From NCBI GenBank assembly GCA_963667315.1, contig OY763325.1:2480001-2544000 (forward strand): 64,000 nucleotides of DNA, written 5' to 3'. Position numbers and translations under genes: made by a program. The stretch is from DAINPP01 sp963667315 (lineage in GTDB: Bacteria; Thermotogota; Thermotogae; MWEM01). Below, piece by piece: positions 31,177-40,107 of this stretch (positions within the stretch are counted from its first letter, which is position 1; each line of letters opens with the position of its first letter). The notes under the pieces are model-generated. The model did not search any database, was not told the DNA's origin, and was given only the letters and a program-made list of their open reading frames with translations.

Positions 31177-31650
31177 TTTCGTACCATCTCCTTTTTCTAT
31201 ACATTGACCTTCTGAAAAATTCAATATTTTCGATTTTCTTCCATCTGATTTATCACTGAACAATTTCCCGGCAAACGGGTTGGCCGGATTGTTTGTAAGT
31301 GCCACTCCAAGCAGAACGTTCTTCACTTCGCTTGCGTTTCTTGGGTCCGTATACCAGTCAGAGTATTCGATACTGGTGTATTCAAAGCGTTCTTTATCAA
31401 AGAGTTCTGTCCCTTCGTCTGTGAGATCAAATTCAGCATAAAGACCATCATCTTTCACGTTCAACCCGACAACATTCCCGAATTTTCCAAGGTGATGATC
31501 ATGTTCAACATTCAATTGAACCTTGTAAGCCGGAATCCCTTCAGAAAAGTGTTGCTGAAATTGCTCCGCAGTAGGTCTTGTCATATCTATCCAGCCATAC
31601 CAGACATGATAAAACCGTGCATAGTCAAATAGTTTTCTTTCAACTTTCAT
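30694..31650 (-). CDS. Mu I-like prohead protease-scaffold
   Basis: 318 residues. The N-terminal half (to about 140) resembles phage I-like prohead proteases (HDHHLGKFGNVVGLNV, TSIEYSDWY). Residues about 160-225 are a strong coiled coil of KELxETKxKLxE repeats, typical of scaffolds. It processes itself and the capsid during head assembly. ATG after GAAAGTTG is weak. Confidence 0.72.
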   Translation of the reverse strand: MKVERKLFDYARFYHVWYGWIDMTRPTAEQFQQHFSEGIPAYKVQLNVEHDHHLGKFGNVVGLNVKDDGLYAEFDLTDEGTELFDKERFEYTSIEYSDWYTDPRNASEVKNVLLGVALTNNPANPFAGKLFSDKSDGRKSKILNFSEGQCIEKGDGTKMEYKELYENMKKELSDAKKELGETKTKLAETQKELNETKAAKETTETELTETKTKLSESEKIVKKLSNDVETQNIQVWETAQINAGILPTTVKKFSEKMRTEGFEKTKAFAEGVLQTVGKVDLSQQTGGEDGQENPNNGVQLSDIAKKAQADAARFNGGE

Positions 31651-31669
31651 ATGTTTGTACCTCCGATAT

Positions 31670-32602
31670 TTACATCGTTGTGATTAATTCTTTGAAGAAA
31701 GCGATGTCTTCATCGCGCTGTTTGGAAGGAAAATCCTTGATAACATTGGTGATGTGCTCCGGGATTTCTTCCCAGATGTATACGGATTTAAGCATTGAAC
31801 GACATCTTACATGAAGAGGCGGAGAATTACTCGCGACAAGATCAACATCCTCTTTCGGGATATATAACCCTTCTCTGACTTCACACATTTTTGTTCTGTG
31901 GCTATCGTTCACTGTGCTAAATTTGTATCCGCAGATGTTCTCATCGTTATACGTTTCCTGAAGAAATCCAACTGTATAAGCTCGTGTGGTTTCAGTTTCA
32001 GATATGGCCTTTGCCCTGTTTCTGGAAAGACTCTCAATCTTTTCATTGATCATCTTGGCAATAACATCCGTACTTTCACCAGCAATATTCCCTTTCCTGA
32101 ACACCTCTTGAATTAACTCCGTCATGTCTTCACCTTCGACATGAGCGAGGTTGAAGGTGTACTGATTCAGATGGGCTATAACCTTTTCGTTCGGCATGAA
32201 ATAAACCGAATAGAATTCTTTGTCCCTGATAACGTTGTAGAGGAATTTACTGGCTGCAAGTGATCTCAGGATCCTGCCATCGTATTTGAAACACAGCTCA
32301 AGAACAGACAGAGGCTCTGTCAGCGGCATATCCGCAAAGAATTCAGACTCAGAGAAGTTCTTCGGTAAACTCTTTGTTTCCTTGTAGATCTTTCCGAGTT
32401 CATAGACCCTGGCAAATAAAAAAGCGGTGTACATCCCTTTCAGCATTCCATTTTGCATGATAGAAATACTTTCAGGATCTACACCGCCTTCATTCAGCAG
32501 TGAATCTCTTGCCTTTTTCAAACCTACTCTGAGATGATAAAGGGTCCTGTTGATCGCCCTCTGTTGTGCTGCAAATAAAACAGCAGCTGTATTACTCCCC
32601 AT
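31670..32602 (-). CDS. Mu F-like head morphogenesis protein
   Basis: 310 residues. RAKAISETETTRAYTVGF and CEVREG...SPPLHVRCRS are the MuF/SPP1 gp7 motifs. Minor head protein made next to the portal and needed for head assembly or ejection. Overlaps the portal gene by 11 bases. Confidence 0.85.
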   Translation of the reverse strand: MGSNTAAVLFAAQQRAINRTLYHLRVGLKKARDSLLNEGGVDPESISIMQNGMLKGMYTAFLFARVYELGKIYKETKSLPKNFSESEFFADMPLTEPLSVLELCFKYDGRILRSLAASKFLYNVIRDKEFYSVYFMPNEKVIAHLNQYTFNLAHVEGEDMTELIQEVFRKGNIAGESTDVIAKMINEKIESLSRNRAKAISETETTRAYTVGFLQETYNDENICGYKFSTVNDSHRTKMCEVREGLYIPKEDVDLVASNSPPLHVRCRSMLKSVYIWEEIPEHITNVIKDFPSKQRDEDIAFFKELITTM

Positions 32603-33779
32603 CTTTTTCCTTATCCTTTTTCTTTTCAGCTCTTACTTCCGGTAATGTCCCATCGTATTCGGGGTAATTCAAATATGGTCTTATCCACTCTTCATCATTA
32701 AGGACAACATGCCTATCGATCGCCATCATGAGCGTTTCTGTTTTCAGCTTAAGGTTTTCTGGATCGATTGCATCAAGAATCTCAAATTTCCCATAATCCT
32801 CGACATTCTCAAAGTTGAGATCCAAAAGATAAGTTATCAGCTGGTCGATCAACTGATTCGCGACCGTTTCGGCTGTATCCTTCACACTTTGCAGGAATAC
32901 TTCCAGCTGTTTCTTTGTTAAAGCGTAGCTCCCGATCTTATTATCTTGCTTGTATAAAAGTGGTGGGATGTTCAGAACTGCATGGATGGCCGTGTCATAC
33001 TTGTCCATGTTTGAGAGAAGGCCTTCACAGGCATTTTGAACCTGGATGAAATCAAGGGAGTCTTCTCTACCAAGCGAAAAAACCTTCCTTTTCATCTTTG
33101 CAGTTTTTTGAACAGCCGTGAGTGTATCTGCGGGGTTCATACTAAAAGCCTTTATCGGTGGTTGTGCGTATTCATCCTGATTGATAGCGATATTGTCCAG
33201 CGCGTTACACCTGAGCCTGTACCACCCAAGCATGTATTTCGCCCTTGGAAATCCGTATATCCCGTTCCCGTTCTTCAAAATCAAAACCTTGTACAAAGGC
33301 ATTTCAACTTCTCTGGTACCGGTCAGATATTTCACTGCAACAGGCTCTTTATCTTCCAGTTTGTACGAAGTGTGTTCTGGGTGCATCTTCATTAACTTCC
33401 GAAGCATTACAGAATTCCCAAATGGCAGATACACGATCTCGGATGCTCCGAAGCCTTTGGCCATCATATCAATCAGTACATCTTTCAACAGCTGCCAAAT
33501 ATCGTCAGCATGCTTGAACACATCCCGGATAAACTCCTGAATGGATTCATCTGTGTTGGTGTATTCACCGATCATATTCACAACAAATGAAGCGTACAGA
33601 TCAAAAGCGTTGTACGGGCTTTCGTCAGACCTCAACATTTCTTCTATCTGCTGCAGCATTGAATAGTTGTAGTTCAAGGCTATATCTGAAAAAGGTGGAA
33701 CATCATCTCCACTTTTCAAGTTTTGTACAGCGATATCTTTCCTTTTCGGTTTCCTCTTAAGAAAATCCCAGAAACTCAT
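32592..33779 (-). CDS. Phage portal protein (DUF935/Mu gp29-like)
   Basis: 395 residues. ATG at 33779 (MSFWDFLKRKPKRK) follows AGAGGTGAA. Features KMHPEHTSY, PLYKVLILKNGNGIYGFPRAKY and PPLLYKQDNKIGSYALTKKQL suit DUF935 portals. It forms the dodecameric DNA gate. Followed by MuF. Confidence 0.8.
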   Translation of the reverse strand: MSFWDFLKRKPKRKDIAVQNLKSGDDVPPFSDIALNYNYSMLQQIEEMLRSDESPYNAFDLYASFVVNMIGEYTNTDESIQEFIRDVFKHADDIWQLLKDVLIDMMAKGFGASEIVYLPFGNSVMLRKLMKMHPEHTSYKLEDKEPVAVKYLTGTREVEMPLYKVLILKNGNGIYGFPRAKYMLGWYRLRCNALDNIAINQDEYAQPPIKAFSMNPADTLTAVQKTAKMKRKVFSLGREDSLDFIQVQNACEGLLSNMDKYDTAIHAVLNIPPLLYKQDNKIGSYALTKKQLEVFLQSVKDTAETVANQLIDQLITYLLDLNFENVEDYGKFEILDAIDPENLKLKTETLMMAIDRHVVLNDEEWIRPYLNYPEYDGTLPEVRAEKKKDKEKDGE

Positions 33780-33790
33780 ATATTCACCTC

Positions 33791-35446
33791 TTATCCGTTC
33801 ATATCTCCAACACAAATACTGCTGCTGAAGTTCTTTGCGATATTTAAAGCTCCTTGAAGAGCATCCGGTCCATCATCATGAGATGCCATCGGGAAAAACC
33901 TCATCTGTTCATCAAGTGTTTTGTGTCTTATATTGAATTTGATATATCCATTCTCGACATCCGGTTGCATTGATTGGATACGTCCTATTTTGTCAGCATT
34001 TTGATTGATTCCTCGCAATGGAAGATACACTCCTTTCTGTGCAGATATTTCCGCAAGTCGGTCTTTGAAAAGTAGTTGGAACTGGTTTGTTTCAACTCCG
34101 AAAATCTTATACGTCAATCCGAATTCCAATCGAAGCCATTCAACTTTTGCGAAAATAGCTGAAATGATCTCGTTTGGTAATCGACGTTCGATATCAGCAT
34201 CAATGACATACATGAAATTGGATATCATTTCCTTTGCGACTGTGATGATAGCTGAATAGTCACTGGTTTTATTCTTGCCAAGAGATGGATCTACGAACCC
34301 GAAGATCAGGTAATTTTCATTGTGTTCCTTTAAGTCTGTGAAGAGTTCATACTCGTTGTACGTTCTCATCTTCTCTTCCGAGAAGTAGCAATCATCCGGA
34401 TCTATCGGCTCGTTCTGGTACTCAGAATTGAACGAAGCTGTACCTTCAGAAATCTTATCCACCATCAGAGAATAGTAGGATTTCTTTTCCGGCCAAAGGA
34501 CCTCGACCCCTTCCATCATTTCTGTTTCATGATTGTGGAAGAATTCAAGTGCATCCCGTTCTCTGTCTTCGTTCTTCAGGTCTGTGAAGATACTTTCCCA
34601 CGAGGCCCATAGCCTTGTATTCTTCGCAAATGTGATAACAGCCTTGTACTTCTTGACCATGTAGGCAGGATTCTTCAGGACCTTTGACAATAGTGAGTCG
34701 TAGTGCAAAATGGTACCGATATAGAAAAAATCAGTGTATTCAGCACCTGCTTTTGAAACAGCCTTGTAGTACCAGTTCATGAGCTTTTTTCTTTGTTCCG
34801 GAGTCCTGACATTCTCGTCGTTTTCGATATCGTCAAGAATTATGAGATCGGGTCTGTACTGCTTATGCCTTCTACCTCTGATCTTCTTTCCAGAGCCAAG
34901 TGCTTCTACTTTCACACCGGTACTCGTTAGAATCCCAGATGTCTTCCAGTATTTCTTGCCTTTCAAATTTCCGAAGTCCTGGGTAATCTTTGAGTTGAAT
35001 TCCAATGTGTCTTTTATATCGATAAGAAAAGTGTTCGCCTGATCAGAAGAGTCTGAAATGATCAGGATATATCTTTTGTATTCGTAAAGAATCGCGTGAA
35101 GTGTGTTTTTCAGTGTGACGTTCGTACTCTTTGCGTGACCTCGAGGTGCGGCAAGTGCAGTCTTGGTTCCCTCGATTCTTTTGAGTACTCTGCTTTTCCA
35201 CATCTCGTTAATTTCTCGATGGAACTCAGGAGTGCTCTTGGAAAAAAACTCGGGAAGATATAATTTCCCGAAGAGTTCCAGATCTTTCTTACAAGCTTTT
35301 CTTCTGAGTCCGTTCGGACCATAAAGAGGCTTTCCGGCCATCTGCTTTGAAAACTCTTTTTTCCAGTTCTTCCCGTATTTCTTTTGAAGCTTAGGTTTTA
35401 GCTGCTTTCTAAGGCTTTGGAGGACGAGTTTCTTCTCATTCGTCAT
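33791..35446 (-). CDS. Terminase large subunit
   Basis: 551 residues. ATG at 35446 sits 6 bases after AGAGG inside the small-subunit gene's end. Walker A-like APRGHAKST near 100, Walker B DLIILDDIEND near 201-211, and nuclease residues FVDPSLGK near 385 with DDGPDALQGAL near the end. It packages DNA by ATP hydrolysis and cutting. Most like the Mu gp28/Terminase_6C group. Confidence 0.88.
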   Translation of the reverse strand: MTNEKKLVLQSLRKQLKPKLQKKYGKNWKKEFSKQMAGKPLYGPNGLRRKACKKDLELFGKLYLPEFFSKSTPEFHREINEMWKSRVLKRIEGTKTALAAPRGHAKSTNVTLKNTLHAILYEYKRYILIISDSSDQANTFLIDIKDTLEFNSKITQDFGNLKGKKYWKTSGILTSTGVKVEALGSGKKIRGRRHKQYRPDLIILDDIENDENVRTPEQRKKLMNWYYKAVSKAGAEYTDFFYIGTILHYDSLLSKVLKNPAYMVKKYKAVITFAKNTRLWASWESIFTDLKNEDRERDALEFFHNHETEMMEGVEVLWPEKKSYYSLMVDKISEGTASFNSEYQNEPIDPDDCYFSEEKMRTYNEYELFTDLKEHNENYLIFGFVDPSLGKNKTSDYSAIITVAKEMISNFMYVIDADIERRLPNEIISAIFAKVEWLRLEFGLTYKIFGVETNQFQLLFKDRLAEISAQKGVYLPLRGINQNADKIGRIQSMQPDVENGYIKFNIRHKTLDEQMRFFPMASHDDGPDALQGALNIAKNFSSSICVGDMNG

Positions 35447-35888
35447 CGTCATCCTCTTCATCCAACAACTCATCTAATTCATCTCTTGTGACCATATCGT
35501 TTGGATCGTTGTTTGATTCTCCAGCCCCAGAATATTTTAACTTCAACTCGAAGCCCTTTATCCAGGCATAGTAAAACTGGAGATGTTTGGGCTTTATCTC
35601 ATCGCCCTTCTTGGGTAAAGAGTCTTTGAAAACACTCAACACATCATCCAAGTCCTGGAGGTCTGTAGGAACCGTCTTCTGGATATGCTCCTGCACCACG
35701 GCTTTCGATACTTCCGCTCTTTCTTCTCTTATTTCTTTTGTGAATCTGTGGACTGCATTATGAGAAATCTCTCTGTTGTGATCCACTTTTATCTTTGAGG
35801 CAATCTCTCGTGAAGACAGCCCTTGTCTCACAAGATCCAGTACATAACTCTCAAGATTATATTTGATAATTGTATTCATTCTTGGCAT
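35436..35888 (-). CDS. Terminase small subunit-like protein
   Basis: 150 residues; ATG at 35888 follows GGGGGAGGTG. HTH-like QGLSSREIASKIKVDHNREISHNAVHRF near the start, acidic tail ELDELLDEEDDDDE. Overlaps the large subunit. Binds the packaging site by analogy. Confidence 0.65.
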   Translation of the reverse strand: MPRMNTIIKYNLESYVLDLVRQGLSSREIASKIKVDHNREISHNAVHRFTKEIREERAEVSKAVVQEHIQKTVPTDLQDLDDVLSVFKDSLPKKGDEIKPKHLQFYYAWIKGFELKLKYSGAGESNNDPNDMVTRDELDELLDEEDDDDE

Positions 35889-35943
35889 ATCTTCACCTCC
35901 CCCGTTGTTGCGATACACTGAATTTTGTTTCGTTACAGGTATC

Positions 35944-35980
35944 AAAAAAATAACCGGAACTTTTTTTAAAGTCCGGTTAT
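35944..35980 (-). terminator. Terminator before the packaging genes
   Basis: ATAACCGGAC...GTTCCGGTTAT then TTTTTTT on the minus strand. It separates the 95-aa gene from the packaging and head genes. Confidence 0.8.
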
Positions 35981-36016
35981 CATTGATTTTTGGTGTAACG
36001 ATACAACTCAGAGAAT

Positions 36017-36304
36017 TTATTTTTTTGCTGACTTCCCTCTTGCGTATACTTCAAGAAGAACTGTGATTTTTTTTTGTATTATACAATTATAATAATTAAA
36101 TCTATAATCCTCAAACCCTACTACTTTTTCAGGAATTTCTTTTAATATCTCATTCAAATTGTCCTTTTCAGCCTTGTAATCAACAAATAACATATTGTCT
36201 CTCGAAAATTTATACTTACCATTTTCATAGGTCAGATAAAATAACTTTACTATTTCCCCATCATGAAAACACTCTATTTTAAAAAGCTCTATTGGTTTTT
36301 GCAT
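36017..36304 (-). CDS. Hypothetical phage protein (95 aa)
   Basis: 95 residues, MQKPIELFKIECF start, alpha/beta mix, no motifs. ATG after GGGTGATAA. Sits between the cargo pair and the packaging operon and ends in its own terminator. Unknown. Confidence 0.55.
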   Translation of the reverse strand: MQKPIELFKIECFHDGEIVKLFYLTYENGKYKFSRDNMLFVDYKAEKDNLNEILKEIPEKVVGFEDYRFNYYNCIIQKKITVLLEVYARGKSAKK

Positions 36305-36384
36305 TTATCACCCATAAAAAAAGCCGGATTTCTCCAACTTTGTAGAATTATAACAATATCTTATTGTAGCTTATTTTGCGTAAT

Positions 36385-36413
36385 TTGTCAATAGTGATAA
36401 AATAAGATAACAT
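36385..36413 (+). promoter_or_regulatory. Promoter of the plus-strand cargo pair
   Basis: TTGTCA, 17 bases, TAACAT, 47 bases before the first start. Opposite in direction to the lytic genes. Confidence 0.6.
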
Positions 36414-36460
36414 ACTATAACAAAAGATATTTTAGTCATCAATTAGATAAGGGGGGGAAT

Positions 36461-36733
36461 ATGGATACTAGTGAAGCTTTCTTAATCGACAATTTTAACC
36501 GTATTTTTGATTGTAACTACACTACAGCTCAGGAATTGTTTAAAAAAGGGATTTCTGGAGATAAAGGGAGGATACACGCTTTAAAGGCGTTAACCGAAAT
36601 ATACCAAGATACTGAATATTCATCAGATCCTCTTGAGGCAAAAATCGCTTTTTTTACTCTGAAAAAGTATTTAACTACAGAACAATTAATTCGACTTGTA
36701 CAGACCCAGAAACCAACAGAGGAGGAAATATGA
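36461..36733 (+). CDS. Cargo pair protein 1 (90 aa)
   Basis: 90 residues. ATG after GGGGGGG. Core FLIDNFNRIFD...LKALTEIYQD...YLTTEQLIRLVQTQKP is a helical fold shared with the next gene; the two are clear paralogues. Its plus orientation inside minus-strand genes and own promoter suggest expression in lysogens. Function unknown; superinfection immunity or host fitness are possible. Stop overlaps next start (ATGA). Confidence 0.65.
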   Translation: MDTSEAFLIDNFNRIFDCNYTTAQELFKKGISGDKGRIHALKALTEIYQDTEYSSDPLEAKIAFFTLKKYLTTEQLIRLVQTQKPTEEEI

Positions 36734-37002
36734 TTGATGAAACTGAATTTCTTATTGAACATATGAATCGTATTCTCGATACAGATTTTAAAACAAAAAT
36801 GGATTTGGGTATGTCTTTATTCGGACGAGAGAATAGAACAAAAAAGTTAGTATTTCAAGCTTTAAATGATATTTACCACGAAAGAGAATTTGTTTTGAAC
36901 AAAGAGTTTGAATCTGAAAAAGCTGCTTTCTATGATCTATGGAAATCTTTATCTAAAGAACAAATGATGAGGTTGATTGATACGCCTAATCCGCATACCT
37001 AA
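36730..37002 (+). CDS. Cargo pair protein 2 (90 aa), paralogue of protein 1
   Basis: 90 residues. FLIEHMNRILD...FQALNDIYHE...SLSKEQMMRLIDTPNP aligns along its length with protein 1 at roughly a third identity. ATG overlaps the previous stop and has GAGGAAAT before it. They may form a heterodimer. No known family. Confidence 0.65.
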   Translation: MIDETEFLIEHMNRILDTDFKTKMDLGMSLFGRENRTKKLVFQALNDIYHEREFVLNKEFESEKAAFYDLWKSLSKEQMMRLIDTPNPHT

Positions 37003-37032
37003 AGAGTACAGATAATGAATCAACGACTTAAA

Positions 37033-37059
37033 GCTAACGTCCCAAAACGGGACGTTAGC
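37033..37059. terminator. Convergent terminator
   Basis: GCTAACGTCCC-N5-GGGACGTTAGC, an 11-bp stem just past both the cargo pair and the end of the minus-strand regulator. T-runs are weak on both sides. Confidence 0.6.
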
Positions 37060-37061
37060 TC

Positions 37062-37568
37062 TTAAAACCAGCATGAACAGCTTAAATGTTTTTTTATATT
37101 CCTCACAGTCCCTTCGGAAATCCCCATCCTCATGGCTATTTGTCTATTTGATAAAGTTTTATACCCCCCGGTGATATTTTTTTCATAATCATGATTTATA
37201 TATGCATGAAAAATAACTTCAGCGTCTCTCGGTTTCATCTCAGACAACCATCCCTCAACTACCTTACTAAGCATTCCTGCATTATACTGTTCCTGTACCC
37301 CTTCGATTTGTTTCGAATCGAAATCTATGTGATCTCTCATTTTTGAAAGTTCCCTTTTCATCTCTTTTTCGGTATCTGAGTTCTGATTATTCGGAGATTT
37401 TTCAGCCTCAGACCAATCAATCACCCCGTCTTTCCAGACGAGGTGAATTCTTTTCTTTAATAATCTGCTTTTCGCAGTTTTGTATTTTTGTAGTATGCTT
37501 ATGATGTAGTTTTTATCAATATCTTTATCTATCTCAGCCCTGATCAGAGGGCTGCTTTTTTTGTTCAA
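37062..37568 (-). CDS. Sigma-like late regulator (ArpU/RinA type)
   Basis: 168 residues. C-terminal HTH at about 136-163 (LSNRQIAMRMGISEGTVRNI) as in sigma region 4, with a helical N-terminal part. Position just before packaging genes is where ArpU-like late activators lie. TTG start after GGGGGGATC. Would turn on structural genes. Confidence 0.6.
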   Translation of the reverse strand: MNKKSSPLIRAEIDKDIDKNYIISILQKYKTAKSRLLKKRIHLVWKDGVIDWSEAEKSPNNQNSDTEKEMKRELSKMRDHIDFDSKQIEGVQEQYNAGMLSKVVEGWLSEMKPRDAEVIFHAYINHDYEKNITGGYKTLSNRQIAMRMGISEGTVRNIKKHLSCSCWF

Positions 37569-37686
37569 TGAGATCCCCCCAGTTTTCTTTCTCTCTATAA
37601 TTCCAACTGATATTTACTCCGATCCCTTTTCCTTTGATAGTTCTGAAATCGTCTTTCGGAAGATTGATTTCTCCTTTACTATTCAT
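37534..37686 (-). CDS. Small phage protein (50 aa)
   Basis: MNSKGEINLPKDDFRTIKGK start, ATG after GTGAGG. Ends inside the next gene by 35 bases. Polar, no motif. Probably real because of spacing and ribosome site. Confidence 0.55.
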   Translation of the reverse strand: MNSKGEINLPKDDFRTIKGKGIGVNISWNYREKENWGDLIEQKKQPSDQG

Positions 37687-37694
37687 GTATAACC

Positions 37695-37877
37695 TCACTT
37701 CGTTTTTCTGACAACACTCACGATGTTTTTCTCGACTTGGGTAGGTATTGACATTTTTCCCGATTCAAAGCCGTTGTAGGTAAGAACACTGATCTTCAAT
37801 TTCTTTGCAAATTCCTCTCTGGAAAGTCCTTGGTTCTCTCTTATCCATTTAAGTTGTTTGTGACTCATTGTCCTCAT
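37695..37877 (-). CDS. XRE-family HTH protein (60 aa)
   Basis: Single HTH: LKWIRENQGLSREEFAKKL...YNGFESGKMSIPTQVEKNI. ATGA overlap with the HEAT gene. A minimal DNA binder, perhaps controlling middle or late genes. Confidence 0.7.
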   Translation of the reverse strand: MRTMSHKQLKWIRENQGLSREEFAKKLKISVLTYNGFESGKMSIPTQVEKNIVSVVRKTK

Positions 37878-39199
37878 GCCGTTTTCTCCTGAGGGGTATC
37901 CAGAATTTCAAGCACCGCTTCCGGAGAAATACTCAAAAGTGCATCAGCTGTATTATTCAGGATGCTGAATTCTTCATGATCGTCTTTCATAACTTCCTGA
38001 AGGGAATAAACAACCTCTCCCAGCTTTAATTTAGCCGCTACCTTAATCGCCTCTTTCCAAACTCTTTCATCTTCTCTTTTTTTACATACAATATCTACCA
38101 CTAAATCATAGAAATCCTCAATTTTCATTCTTCCTACAGCTTTGACAACAGCGATTCTGACATGCCAACTATGATCTTTTATCAGTTCGGGGATATGTTC
38201 CGCCAAGTGAAAATCGAGCATCTTCGCAAGAGCGTTCACAGCTGCAGCTCTTACTTTTTCATCAGGGTCGAAGATATATTCTCTGACTTCAAGGGAACCT
38301 GAAGCTTCATTCAATTTTGAGAACCCTTTGATGGCTGCCACTCTCATAGCAGGATTTTTATGTTCAAGATAACCTCTTAATGTTGTGAAAACTCTATTTG
38401 GTGCATCTTTGTTATTTTTCACGTACCTGAGTATTACTCTTGGGACAATAGCTTCATCTTTGACTCTTTCAACTTGATTGTTGATAATCCCTTCAGAAAT
38501 TTCCAAAGGATAATCATCTATCAGGCTGACAAGCTTTGTTCTTTGAGTGGCAGAATACTCAGGACTGTTTATCAGCGATTCAAGCCACTCTTTGGCATAT
38601 TTCGGCTGATTCAGGCGCAACTTATCAAGAGCAATCTTCTTGAGGTCCATTTTGTACTCTCCCTCAACGATTTTCATTAAGTCGTTTTTGTCTGAAGATC
38701 TTTTAACCAAAATCATATTGGCCATCTCAGCCACTTTCTTATCTGGATCCTTTGTGAGATCAATCATTTGTTCGGAGTCAATATATTCCGAAGCAGTTTT
38801 GAGTGTGGCCAGTCTGATTGATGGGGATTTGTGGTCCAGGAATCTCAGAAGAAATCTTGCTTCATCATCATCCTTGGAAAGCCAGAAACAGGTATATATG
38901 GCTTCGATAACCACGATATCTACAAGATCATCAAGAAGAGGCTCGATGAGTTCATGATCTTTTGTATCGCTATGCTTGAAATAGTAGCGGATGGCCATCT
39001 GTCTGACTTTCGGATTGTGATCTTTCAACAGTTTTTCAATCTCCGCTGAACTTTGCTCGTATTTCATCATCGCTGATATAGCTCTCGCTCTGATATCCGG
39101 TTTCGATGAATGTAATAATTCATCATGCTGCGCTTCCAATCTGGCTTCATTTCTATGCTTGAATTCCATAACTTTTTCTTTTGCTTCTTTAAAAGACAT
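37874..39199 (-). CDS. HEAT-repeat phage protein
   Basis: 441 residues made almost wholly of HEAT-like helical repeats (DIRARAISAMMKYEQSS, HKSPSIRLATLKTASEY, NPAMRVAAIKGFSKLNEA, DEKVRAAAVNALAKM, SWHVRIAVVKAVGRM). No enzyme motif. Such solenoids bind proteins or DNA; AlkD-like DNA glycosylases also use this fold but I cannot see their catalytic site. Lies between SSB and the late regulators, so a replication or recombination role is plausible. ATG after GGGGGAAT. Confidence 0.75.
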   Translation of the reverse strand: MSFKEAKEKVMEFKHRNEARLEAQHDELLHSSKPDIRARAISAMMKYEQSSAEIEKLLKDHNPKVRQMAIRYYFKHSDTKDHELIEPLLDDLVDIVVIEAIYTCFWLSKDDDEARFLLRFLDHKSPSIRLATLKTASEYIDSEQMIDLTKDPDKKVAEMANMILVKRSSDKNDLMKIVEGEYKMDLKKIALDKLRLNQPKYAKEWLESLINSPEYSATQRTKLVSLIDDYPLEISEGIINNQVERVKDEAIVPRVILRYVKNNKDAPNRVFTTLRGYLEHKNPAMRVAAIKGFSKLNEASGSLEVREYIFDPDEKVRAAAVNALAKMLDFHLAEHIPELIKDHSWHVRIAVVKAVGRMKIEDFYDLVVDIVCKKREDERVWKEAIKVAAKLKLGEVVYSLQEVMKDDHEEFSILNNTADALLSISPEAVLEILDTPQEKTA

Positions 39200-39201
39200 T
39201 G

Positions 39202-39381
39202 TTATTCCCCCTTCTCGATTATGCCTGTAACCCTGTTATTAACCGGAGTGCCTCTAAGGATTACCTCATCTTGCTTTCCTGTCAGTTCCCGGAAGATCTT
39301 CCGTGCATCCTCTTCACTTTCAGCTTGTATGGTACCTTTTGTTTTCACTGAGCAAACATACTCTATTTCATAGGATTTCAT
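39202..39381 (-). CDS. Small phage protein (59 aa)
   Basis: MKSYEIEYVCSVKTKGTIQA start; ATG after GAGGGGGTGG. Pattern ESEEDARKIFRELTG resembles small alpha/beta proteins common beside phage SSB genes. Unknown. Confidence 0.55.
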   Translation of the reverse strand: MKSYEIEYVCSVKTKGTIQAESEEDARKIFRELTGKQDEVILRGTPVNNRVTGIIEKGE

Positions 39382-39393
39382 CTAACCACCCCC

Positions 39394-39831
39394 TCAAAAC
39401 GGAACTTCGTCTTCTCCGGTTTCACCTGGAGCATCAAATACCTCATCCGTGTTCGTCATATGGCCATCAAAAGGCCTGTTATCTATGCCTGATCCTTTCT
39501 TCGTCTCCATAAACCTTATATTCTCAGCGATGATATCCGTTGAGTACTTATTATTCCCATCCTGTCCAACGAACTTCGATACCTGAATATGTCCCTCGAC
39601 CATTATCAACCGACCTTTTCCCAGATAATTCGATGCAAACTCAGCAGTCTTTCCGAAGGCCACCGTTCTGATGAAATCCGTTTCCTGTCCTCCCTGCTGG
39701 TTGTTTCCGCGGTATTGTCTATCAACAGCCAGCGTGAACTTTGCTATCATGAGTCCGTTTGTGGAATATGAGATCTGAGGATCTGCGGTGAGACGGCCGA
39801 CGAGAATGGCCTTGTTGTATGAGATTCCCAT
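39394..39831 (-). CDS. ssb: Single-stranded DNA-binding protein
   Basis: 145 residues. OB fold with NKAILVGRLTADPQISYSTN, FIRTVAFGKTAEFASNYLGKG and the acidic tip EDEVPF that recruits partner proteins. Phage copy for replication/recombination with RecT and the exonuclease. Confidence 0.92.
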   Translation of the reverse strand: MGISYNKAILVGRLTADPQISYSTNGLMIAKFTLAVDRQYRGNNQQGGQETDFIRTVAFGKTAEFASNYLGKGRLIMVEGHIQVSKFVGQDGNNKYSTDIIAENIRFMETKKGSGIDNRPFDGHMTNTDEVFDAPGETGEDEVPF

Positions 39832-39835
39832 CCAA

Positions 39836-40096
39836 TCACTTCCAATTCAGGTAGTTGTCGTCCCTCATCTTTCTTTCACGATCAACCAAATACCAATTTG
39901 TTCTCGAGAAAAGAAAAAACCTTATCCCAAAAATCCACAAAATATCGGAAAATGAATAACCTTCTATGAAATTAAATTCTTTTAAGAATGCCAACAATAG
40001 CCAACAACCTAAAACTATAAACAAAACATTAAATGTGAATCTTATTAAGTCCGTTAACCCGTATTCTTCGGTATACATCATTTTTTTATAACTCAT
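39836..40096 (-). CDS. Small membrane protein
   Basis: 86 residues with two hydrophobic segments (about 18-40 and 50-65) and a charged end (DRERKMRDD). ATG after AAGGAGGAAT. Possibly superinfection exclusion; unknown. Confidence 0.5.
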   Translation of the reverse strand: MSYKKMMYTEEYGLTDLIRFTFNVLFIVLGCWLLLAFLKEFNFIEGYSFSDILWIFGIRFFLFSRTNWYLVDRERKMRDDNYLNWK

Positions 40097-40107
40097 TTCA
40101 TTCCTCC

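Noticed and set aside
38474..39049. Plus-strand frames over the HEAT gene
   Set aside because: Antisense shadows without ribosome sites.
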